A stretch of 64,000 nucleotides of DNA from Phoronis australis. Taxonomy: Eukaryota > Phoronida > Phoronidae. The stretch covers positions 116,580 through 180,579 of the forward strand of contig NMRA01000023.1 of NCBI GenBank assembly GCA_002633005.1. Direction: 5' to 3'. A program made the position numbers and the translations under genes. Positions 45,631 to 55,783 of the stretch are shown in pieces; the first letter of the stretch is position 1; each line of letters starts with the position of its first letter. Below the pieces are notes generated by a model that was not told the origin of the DNA, did not search any database, and saw only the letters and a list, made by a program, of their open reading frames with translations.

Positions 45631-47076
45631 CGAAGTTCGGTTGCTTAATCCCCGACCATTGACATTATGTGCTGAAGTTGTGATAAGGCTTGGCCCTCGT
45701 TTTGTGCATGACCCCAAGGTCGTTTTTAATGACAGGTGGCCATGCTAGTGTGGTTGTGTCCGAACCGTACTACAGGTATTTTCCAGCTCTTCATTCAGTA
45801 CAAGGTGCTCCCTGCTCTACTGCTCGTTTCATCTCAACCCAACAACTTCGCATAAGTTTGTTCCCTATTGAATGCACAGGCTACAAGAAGTGAAGAAAAT
45901 TGTTTTTTGCAGTACACTGGTAGGCAAAAAGCAAGGAAATTCATCACTACCACAACAATATAATCCATTCCGATGCACTATCGCATCAAATTTTAGAACA
46001 ATCCGTTGTTACTTAGGGGGGGTGCATTCCATTTTGTAATGCATGTACATGCCTTGTGCAAAATTTTTCATTACAAAAATCAATTTTTTTTTTCAAAATG
46101 GACCATCGTAAGCAGCTCAGGAACGTTGTTATCTTCTGTGTATTGCGCTTAAAATAGACATTGTACTTTCCCAATATACGTTCTCGTGAATTAAACAGTC
46201 CAAGTTTTTTATCATTTCGGCTATAGGGAAATATTTTACCAGTTCTTAGTAACTTACAAGTACTTGCTCATCCACTTCAAACCCCACGATAAGTTCGAAT
46301 TACTCATGACACGTTCGAACACGCAGAGAATCCCCCCAGTCACTCACCTAACATATAAAAAGTAATCTCAAACGAAAGCTCTCCGTTGTCCTGTTCAAGC
46401 GATCGTAATAATACGTGTGTCTCTAACCATATGTCCCAAAATCCGAGGTCCACATACTTACAACGTAACGACAAAACACGTTATTAGCTTCAACGGAAAA
46501 TTGACATTTACTTAAGGTGTAACTGATAACGAAAGTAGAAGAAACATTGAACACACAAATCTTTGGAGTGGTGAGAACGCAAACCACCCCTTAGTCAGCC
46601 GGATAGAACTTTATAAGTATTCAGAATAAATTGTTGATGTCAAAGTTAGGTCAAAAGCAAACAACACATACCACGACTTGATAATCAACAAACTTTTTAA
46701 CCTTTGTGCGTCAGTCGGAAGATGTCACCAAAGTATTCACTCCGTAAATTAGAGACCTCTATGTTTTTGCCATATAAGATTACTTTTTCATTTCTCTAAA
46801 GAGTGGGCTGGCTTTCCGCAGAAACTTTATTATTTATGCGGCTAAGCAGTGGAGTGATTGCCGATAATGAACGCAAATCAGCTAATAAAGGAAATACATG
46901 TCGATCATGGGCTATTGAATTGGAGGTACAGTAAGTTTGGTGGATTGTTATTTGGTTATTGCCAAGAAAAAAAAAAATATTTGTTAAGTATAATTTTGGA
47001 AATCAAAATTTCTGTTTCTTACCCCTAATATCTTGTTTTTTGTTTTCTCTGTATCCCATTTGTTTCGTTAATTTCG
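45631..47076. other. Non-coding; no gene recognised
   Basis: Nothing is supportable. There is a GGGGGGG run near 46016 and a T run near 46086. Confidence 0.4.
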
Positions 47077-47170
47077 GATTGTTCTAAAGCCCCATCGACC
47101 TCCCACACCTCACGAACCACGACCCACGACCCCCTCGACCCACAACCCCACGGCCTGTGCCAATAGATGT
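47077..47170 (-). repeat. G-rich GGGTCGAGGG dispersed repeat, copy 3 (inverted)
   Basis: On the + strand it begins GATTGTTCTAAAGCCCC and ends CGGCCTGTGCCAATAGAT, both the reverse complements of the family edges (AGAACAATC and ATTGCCACAGG). The core is GACCCACGACCCCCTCGACC. Confidence 0.75.
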
Positions 47171-48735
47171 CTCATTGGGCTTTTTGCATAGTTTATAGTC
47201 GCATTTCGTTGCTGAATGACTTTTCCATTAGACTTTCATGCACCTACACACAAATCTGCTCTGATTCATGTCCGGTGGTCAAAAACAGAAAGTGGCTTAA
47301 GAACATGATCTGAAATAGGGAATTGTGAGCGTCCTATCGTTGCCACGAAAATAGTTCCACGAGCGTTTACCATTGGTTCCGTTCTACTAAACTACAGACA
47401 TATGCTAAACTTTAGGCTTCTCCAGACTAGGACTTTGTATTAACCTCTAACATACTGGGATCTGCTTGAATGTTCTTTTGCAAACAAATTGCAATTTCAC
47501 TGGCCTGACCTATACATGTAGGTCATGTCACTCAAGGGCTATTTTCAAGTAGATAATTAGAATAACCATATAAAGCCTATAGAACTAAAACCAGAGACAG
47601 TCTACTCCACACACATCAAAACCGCTACGCATACCCACAGAATACTCATTCTGTCTCATATCTGTGGCCTTTTCACGTCCACCAAACAGGAAGCGATAAT
47701 CCGGAACATGTGTCAAAAACGAAGACATACAGTGTTCAGCCCAAAATCACTACACCTACTGTAGTTCTCTACCATTGCTAGAGCTGTATATGTAAGCCAA
47801 CACCAGTTTGTGAAAGCAAATTGAAGTTGTTTTGAAATAACATGTTTGAGTGGCACCTGCGTAAAGGTCATAGGTGATAAGTCAAAAGTAATAAGTGTAA
47901 CCTGAACCTGGAAGAAGTTAGGATGAGTTCACAGGATATTAAATAAGCAAATTCAACCAGTAAGTGACGTAATCGGTAAACCCGAAGGACGGGAACGGTG
48001 AGGCTATAGAGTAAACATGACGAAACTGGAATCGGAAGTGACGTGCAAAGTGGAAGTGGAACGTCAATGAATGCTGACATCATCAATTTTGTATTGCGTG
48101 ACACTGTCAACCACTCGGAAAATCAGTATTCAATAATCAAAAGGCGTTATGTTTGAATGTGTTAAAATTCTGTGAAATGTTGACTCCGTTATATTGTATA
48201 CACCAAAATTATTATTCTTTTTTCGGTTTCATATTTAAACAATGGATGACGCAACCGCGTTACCCATGAAAACACCAGAATAAATAAGAAAACCTTTGTT
48301 GATTCAACGCGTAGTAACATTTAAGTAGGTTCTAAATAGACTCACACCGCAAGCATCCTCACACCGGGTTAGCGTCTTCAAGGACAATCCATACAGCACG
48401 CGCGCTTAACTGAACCGAAATAGAACTGCATATATAAATGCCAAATTGTACATTCTTGATGGTAAGGACACTAACTAAGAGTGCTTTACACGGGAAAGTT
48501 TAAATTATAACGACTCTTATGACAATGAGGTTTACATTCCAGGCTTTTAGTGAGCACAACTCTCATTGGCTAATGTCTGGTTAACGAAGTTGACTTACAT
48601 GTACATGTACACTGGCCAATGAAAAACAAGGTCATGTACAGAAATCAACATCAAACGTCCACTAGACCTAATACGGTAGATTTGCATCAATCAATAATTG
48701 ACTGGTATGTAAAAACCAGGATTACTATGAAAATG
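47171..48735. other. Non-coding; ACATGTACATGTACA palindrome near 48597
   Basis: The minus-strand frame at 47868-48110 is Leu-rich without a recognisable domain. TTACATGTACATGTACACTGG near 48596-48616 is a short self-complementary tract of a kind that recurs at 58693 and 58797. Confidence 0.4.
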
Positions 48736-48739
48736 CCCG

Positions 48740-48804
48740 AGTGCATTTTGGAGAATTATTGCCCGAGGGGAGTTAATCCCGAGGGTGATAATTCTCCAAA
48801 ATCC
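48740..48804. repeat. Inverted repeat (hairpin) around CCCGAGGG words
   Basis: The arms are ATTTTGGAGAATTAT and ATAATTCTCCAAAAT, perfect over 15 bases, with a loop holding CCCGAGGGGAGTTAATCCCG. It is a possible end or remnant of a fold-back element. Confidence 0.8.
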
Positions 48805-49922
48805 ACAAGGGCTCTAGATAACGGGGGATAACGACTTCGCCATGTAATAATCTATATTTATCGCAAGTATTCAGCCGTCACTTCCGGTGGCACTACTATA
48901 TGTATAGCGTGTTAACAATGTTTAATGGATTGAAACATACGATTCCTGTCAGATTAGTTTCGGTGCAAAATTTGCATTCTTTACAGAATACATCAGGTGT
49001 CCTGAAACGTGGTCCTATGTTTAGTTAGTAATTTCTCAGCAACTTACCAATCAGATTTGTTGAAATTTTCACAATGTATTTTACACGTTTTCATCAACAA
49101 GTGTACAAAGTATCACAGATAAATATAAAAAATATGGAAGTACTTTTAATAAAATCAAATGTGCTATGACGGTAAGTGATAAAATTATATATTACCGTCT
49201 CTGTAAAAATGAAAACTGATAGAATTATAAAAAAATGTAAGAAGAGAATAACTAAATGTCAATATGACTTCTCTCAAAAGGTATACATGGAGCTTCGACT
49301 ATATAAGTAAACTGATGTAAAAAATAAAAGAAATAATCTTATAGTACAATATCTTACAATTGTGGTTGTCTATATGCTGTAAATTGCTAAACTGACAAAC
49401 CAGCATAAAAACTTCGTCGTAGTCTCTACCGCAGAATACGTCCATTGCAAACATTCCAGAAAATGGTACTGTTAGGGAACTAGTTTACATAAACACACCT
49501 TTCAACATTGATGACAAGTCAAATAACTTATCAAAAAGCATGCAATTCGATTTTTTCGTTGGTAAATGAACCTTATGTCTATAAAACTGATTATTAAATA
49601 GTATGTTTTATTTGAAATGCACATGAATACCCGAAGAGGTATACCACTCATTGCTGAGACACCTCCCATAGTGCCAGGTTTGCTAATACCGATCCCATTA
49701 AATTGCGTGGAATAGAAAGACGGCCAGCTTGCGTTGGCGGGACTGAGAACAAGGGCCTTTTGGTTGATAGAATTGACAATTATGGGCCTATTGGACCCCG
49801 TTTGGGTCTCGCAAAACGTGCTGAAAAAGTACCGCCTACCTGCAATTTTGGTAACACGTTATCAATATGAGTGACCTCTCTGGCATTTATAGTAACCATA
49901 TGCTGTATCTCTATTCTTGAAG
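48805..49922. other. Upstream region of FReD3; no PAN or linker exon found
   Basis: I searched by eye for the GAATTCCAAGACTGC linker and the PAN block and found neither. AT-rich sequence leads to ATTCTTGAAG, the presumed former acceptor, at 49922. Confidence 0.45.
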
Positions 49923-50551
49923 GCACGACACATACGGGACATATATTGGTGAGACAAAAAACGCTCAGCATGGTTTCATTGTCTGTTGTGACAGCGGTTG
50001 GATAGTAATTCAGCGGAGGTTCGACGGCAGTTTGGATTTCAACAAAGCGTGGGTGGACTACAATGTTGAGGTTTGGAGAACTAATCGGCGAAATGTGGCT
50101 TGGTAACGACAACATTCACTACATCACCCAGCGGGCTCAGTATAAAGTACAGTATATTATGACGTTATGGGATGGTGCGCAATTTACACGCGATCACAGC
50201 GCGTTCGCAATTGCGAAAGAGACCGGGAAGTACAGGATGACAGTGTCATCTGTGTTGCAGGCGAACGTGGTAAAATCGAGCATTGAGCAGTTCAATGGCA
50301 TATTCACCACACTCGACTCGGACAATGATGATTACCCTGACAATTGCGCTATTCAAAATGAGGGTGGGTGGTGGTTCAAGAAATGTAGTAATGTTTGCCT
50401 CAATCAACGCTACTCCCTCCACGGTATATGCCCTTTTAAAGATGTAAAAAGGTGCATGAAGATAAAGCATTCCATCATGAAAATAAAGAAGGTTTTAAGG
50501 TCATTCCACATGGAAGAAAGAAATATACCGACACCAGATGAATTAAAATAA
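49923..50551 (+). pseudogene. FReD exon 3rd copy, two compensating frameshifts
   Basis: The exon begins GCACGACACATACGGGACAT, matching gene A exon 3 after its acceptor. One base is lost near 49963-49970, so the main frame would stop at TAG within the CDSGW region. A one-base gain near 50066-50069 restores the frame. Between them the shifted frame still reads CCDSGWIVIQRRFDGSLDF. From 50063 the frame is open to 50551 through GEMWLGNDNIH and DNCAIQNEGGWWFKKC. The calcium loop DSDND is intact, unlike in gene A. The C-terminus is about 20 residues longer than in gene A. AATAAA lies at 50547 and 50576. The shifts may be real or sequencing errors. Confidence 0.75.
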
Positions 50552-50581
50552 ACGCTTCTTCAACTAAATTCTCAAAATAAA

Positions 50582-52710
50582 GGATTTCTTTACTATATGT
50601 TGAAACATATATTGCTCAAAGAGTGAATGAACAGGCGTGAAAGCTGCTTTTAAAAATTGGCATAGGAGGGTTCTCAATATGATATATTTGTAACTGATTG
50701 GAATTGCAAATAAGTATTCATAAATCTTCTTGGAACACAGATTTGTCTGAATTTTGCAAATGAAAAACTTTCCTGTATCTGCAGTTGCGATGCCCTACAG
50801 AACCAAAATATCATAGTATCGAACACAGAAAATAGTCTGGTAATGAATAAAATTGAGAACTACACACGAAAATATTAAGAGTTATTCCACGTGAAACCAT
50901 AAATCACTCTAGGAGCCATCTTTTAGATATAGCTTAATATTTGCGTACGTGATCGTGGTTTGATTCTGATACAAAAGTCTTCAATTTGGTCGTTATGATC
51001 GATTTAGGTGTTTTTAGTTTTGGCCTTTAAATGTTCACGAAGAAAATCACACTTTTTTGCATTCCGACAACAATAATTTTACAATGTTAAAACAGCTAGA
51101 TTGCATGCATTGTAATATAATACGTAATGGGATTAGGGCGCTGGACATAAGGACTACCATAGAGTATTAGTACTAATAATTTCGCTGCATTGATCACGTG
51201 GCAGAAGGAGGCACTTTTAATAGTGTTGAAAGTGGGTGTAACTGAAGTACTTCTACAAGCCAGTTTGCAAGGCTGTGGCCATTGAATTATTGCTAGATCT
51301 TGGTTGGGTGAACAAATTTAAGAATCCTTTCGAACGAACTTTTTCACTTTTTGTTTTATATGTCCCAATTTTGTGTATTTTCATGTTTTAAACGAATGCT
51401 TATTTGACTTAATTACATCTAAACTGAAAATGGATTCAGGAAGAAATAATTACTGCTAATCATTGTACATGTATTTGAGGCGATAATGCTGTCTGACATA
51501 TCCATACCCCATTTCACCCGTTTAGGATTCGTAACTGACCGTGTGTCAGAGATTATGCAGGCAAAGGTGATAACTTATTTGCCTTGTGGCAATGCTCATC
51601 ACGGTTGGCGTACTGAAAATTCTGAGGCCTGAATCAGAGGAAAAGCATCGCTTTTATGTCTTATATTTTGACTCATTTTTGATCGGGTGGGTCATCTTGG
51701 ATGTCAGCGGAATAGGTTATGAGTGCAAAATAGCTTTTAAGTAACCTTAAAAATGAAGTTTTTGGCGGAAAATAACTTAATGAGTTGTTGAGGAAAAACT
51801 TAAGTTTTCTGAAAACAGGTTTCTGTGTGATCAAAATTTATGTTTTCAAATTTTTAAAATTTGAATATTATGGGATATTTGATTTTTATTGCTGGAAGTT
51901 TTTTCAGTTAATTTTCCAACAAAAAATTATTGTTTGTTTATGCAGAACCAATTGTTTAATTAAAATGTATGCATGTAAAATGTTTCCTTTGTGTCGAGTT
52001 ATTTCCGTAAAGCCACCGGAATTCGACAGTCGTGGAAGAAAACGACGGTTGTCGGCTAGCCCACGACAACTAGGTTGATATACATGTAGCTACTCGCAGA
52101 GCCTATAAGATGAAATGTTCCGGAATTGGGGAAGTCAGGTTACAGCCAGAGAGCAGTCTAAAATCGATTGGCTACAAACGGCGCTGCGATTGATGTCCAA
52201 CATGAAAAGTGCAGTTGTTATGATCACCGTCAGCCATTCACGCTGTCACATACCGACATGGACAGTTATCTGTGTGTGGATTATCAAATCTATTTATTCT
52301 AACGTATAGTATTATACTGCCCGTCGTCCTTGGAAGAACAAGAAATCCAAAGACATGCATCGAAACAATCGCCATAGTGATGTGGCTGTCAACACCTACA
52401 TCGGTTTCAGTGTTTATTTAATTTAATGCTGCTATCAGTGTTTGAATTTGAAACGAATACCCTTATGAGATATAAGCGTTTTTCTTCTTTTCTCTGCAAG
52501 TGTGCAAAAATTCCCAGCAAATATATACGAACGAGAAAAAGTAGCGTGGGGCATTCATACCGAAAATTACCGCGCACTCAGCCTGGAAACGACTAAAAAG
52601 GACCTCTTCTAGTAAAGGCTAGCAGATCTACGCGTAGGTAACAAAATCTTCTACTCAAGTCACTCATCAACATAATAGGATTACGAAATATGTAAAACCG
52701 GAAACATATA
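50582..52710. other. 2.1 kb non-coding; no gene recognised
   Basis: The frame at 51785-52078 is Phe-rich and ends in basic residues but has no known domain. No repeats in common with the rest of the window were seen. Confidence 0.4.
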
Positions 52711-52794
52711 TCTATTGCCACAGGTCGTGGGTCGAGGGGTTGTGGGTCGAGGGGGTCGAGGGTATGTGGGGTTCGAGGGGGTTTTAGAACAATC
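52711..52794 (+). repeat. G-rich GGGTCGAGGG dispersed repeat, copy 4
   Basis: TCTATTGCCACAGG, then about five GGGTCGAGGG-type words, then GGGTTTTAGAACAATC. This is the clearest copy of the family, with both edges present. Confidence 0.8.
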
Positions 52795-53595
52795 TTCAGA
52801 GATCTCTTTAAATCACCAATGGATTCTCTCGATAAGTATTCTGGTTTGACACCCAATACTGATAAAACTGTATGTGGATTGGTTCAAAGATAAATGTAGG
52901 TTTCCCTAAAAAACTTTGCTGTGAAATAGTTTTAAAATGTACAAGTTCCCAATTCACATCCTTTGGAATTATCTTCTCTGTCAATTTTTAGAAAATGATT
53001 CATTTAAATTACGGTGCAATATTGAAAGAGATTAGAAATGGCTTTAAAATTGGTCAAACAGAAATTAGACCACTATTGGTAAGATAACGGTTGTCAAATC
53101 TTTTATAGACAAAAGCTGATTCAACTTTGTGCACAATTACACTTCCAGGTGCTACATTTTTATCTGACATTGACAAATTAGTTTTTAATTATGTATTTTG
53201 TAATTTAATTGATGAGTCTCTTGAAAGATATCTCATCTACATTGCGTGATTTGTTAAAGCTATTAAACTGACTTGGATTTGGAGATTCTTAAAAACTTAT
53301 AATCGCATGGTTTCCTCTTGGCTAAATATTTATGTGAAATTGTTCCTACTGTTGCCGTGAGAATAAACGAAGAGGATACAATAGTAGAGTTTATCTTTGT
53401 TTTTCTCTCCGTGGCCCAAATGTGACCCATGAACACTTAGTGAAAATAAAGTCCGAACACCATACAAAAACGTGATAGTATCTAGTCACCAAAAACAAGA
53501 AAACACAAAATTACCAAAATGGCTGACCCGGCTCGAAACATCGGCCCCAAATGCGAAGTCAACTACATGTATGAGCATTTCTAAAAACAACTAAA
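52795..53595. other. AT-rich non-coding
   Basis: The stretch may belong to the 3' part of the BEL/Pao element that follows, but no LTR could be identified. Confidence 0.35.
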
Positions 53596-53599
53596 TCTA

Positions 53600-55783
53600 A
53601 ACGGATGATTCAAGCATACAAAGCTTAGTAATACAGTAGGTCTAACCAAGGCAAAACCAGCATTCTTAAAATGGACAGTTCTCACGAGTCCCTCCTTATT
53701 AGGAAATGTCTCCAGTACTCGACTAAGTTTCCAACAATTGCGAGGTAAAGTCCCACCCGCAACAATGCCAACATCACCAACAAAGTTTCCATTTTGTGTA
53801 ATACCAAGCCATTTCCTACGAATCTGCGGTGTGGGAAGTTATTCCTTCACACACCTGCGCAAAACAGGTCGCGCAAAAACTGCACACGCCAGCTACGTTG
53901 GAACATATCCTTCGGGTCAAAATTACCTGGAGGGACTACAAAAACCTTAGACGGATGTCGGAAATCATTAGTAGTTAAATGATTCAAATCGTTCAAATCG
54001 TATGACGTCATAGTTGAAGGTCTGCCATTGACAGTATTCTGGACCTCATAAAACACACTATACAGTCGTTCGTCGTCGAGGACCTGATTGCGAAGCAGCA
54101 CGTTCAAATCGTTCCAAACTGAACGAATTTAGCGCCCCCACACTCCTCCCATGTGCGAGGCCAAGTGAGGGTTAAACTTGCATGTACATTCGATCGGACG
54201 AATCAGCATGCTGTCTTAACACAGCGGACTTTCATTCCTTTTCCGGATCGACTCCCGAATCTCCTTTTCACCGCCCACGAAATAGGTGCCATTGTCTGAA
54301 TGTACATGTAGCTTATTGGGGACCCTTGCCTGGCAAAACGTCTTATGAGGGCATTTATAAATAAGTTTAATTTTTAACGAGTAGAGCTTCTCAATATGAT
54401 CGGTTCTAGACGTGAGACGAGTGAACTAACAACCAAAGCGCTTTTCTCTATCCCGGCCTCTGTTGACCAGAAAGGGTCCAAAGCAATCCAAACCAAATGA
54501 GAAAAAGCGGAGTCGCCAAACGACACCGTTTCAACCGGTAAATCGATCATCCGCTGAGTCTGTAATCCACCCTTTGATCTTTTACACTGTAACACACCCT
54601 CGAAGCTGACGGTTAATTACAACCCTAACTCTAGGGATAACAAAACCGTATAGATGATAGATGTTTATGGTCAGAATGTTGCGTGACGAACTGGTGAAAA
54701 TGCCTCACAGTTGTCGAAGCGACTTAACAGTCCCTGGTTACAATAATAGGGTGCCTCGAATCATCTGGAAGGCAAGCATTGTTCAACCTACGGGATTGCC
54801 CCCCCCCCCNNNCCCCCCCCCACCACACACACATCTAAGGCGGACTTGGGAGGTTCGGTACAAATATTATGGTATCGGGACACGGGGTGCGGCGGAGGTG
54901 ACCGCGATGGGGGGTAGTTTGTGCCCTCTTCATGATTTTGTGGCTTCCTACGGGCCTGACGAAGGGTTCTAGTGCCCAAACAGGGCTGGATTTTCTAACC
55001 TTTAGCATGAAACTTCAAACTCTGAGATTCAAGCGCATATTGCTGAGCTTGGACGTCGTTCAAGATACCTGTCTCGGCCGAACTTACCCGTCAAACGTCC
55101 AGTTGAGCATGTTGGTTTATCCCGAACCCATACAATAAATCGTCGCAGTCACGCAACAGCCTTACGCAGATGAAATAATCGATAATACCTGTCATATAAC
55201 TGATTGGAATCCCATATAGCACTCGTGAAGCAAGCAAAAGACTTGTCTTCTTTAGTCTCCAGGTCCTCAGCATGTGTAAATCTTTTGTTCGGTCACTGGG
55301 ACTCATCTTGAAGCAAAAACGCAGGCCCTTTCCTCCACATGACAAACATGTTCTCTGACGCCGACATACCATGTGAAATCAGATCAGCTGGGTTGGACTT
55401 GGTGTCGACGTGTCTCAACCATGACGGACGAGTCTCGTTGGGAATAATCGCCAAACGATTGGCAACAAACGTATGCAGGCGCTTGGACTCGCATAAAGGC
55501 CTAATATTGCTTTGGACAGCGTTGTCGATCCAGAAAACAACTGTTGATACTAAAACCCATCTCCAGTTTCAAAAGCGAAAGCAGCTTCACAGCAACCACA
55601 ACCGAGTACAACTCCAGTCTTGGAATCGTGAAGGTTTTACAGGAGCCAAGCGACAGTTAGCAATCAAAAAACTAGTTTCAATAAACCCTCGGAAACTCAC
55701 AAGCATCAGATACGACACTGCGTCATACGCCAACCGACAAAAGACAAAAGTTGTATAGATCTGTACATCAACAGACAAGCCAT
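53600..55783 (-). pseudogene. BEL/Pao retroelement pol remnant (RNase H region and integrase)
   Basis: On the minus strand, from 55783 down, pol pieces follow the BEL/Pao order. RNase H-like FLIANCRLAPVK (about 55630-55690) is followed by FVANRLA and a PAD..S-type block (55370-55500). Integrase comes next, with LPVETVSFGD and SRLEPI (54374-54595), SDNGTYFVGG containing the second catalytic Asp (about 54270-54300), and HMGGVW (about 54140-54155). The C-terminal NGRPS and PPGNFDPKD block lies at 53847-54107, followed by a NSW/RV..xP-type tail. In-frame stops occur, for example right after HMGGVWGR. An assembly gap lies at 54810-54812 in a C run. Its upstream continuation is at 58364-58610, beyond the inserted TIR element. 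Confidence 0.8.

Noticed and set aside
45367-45717. 116-codon minus-strand frame with repeated Cys-containing segments
   Set aside because: The internal repetition mirrors the DNA minisatellite, and the overlapping second frame shows the same effect.
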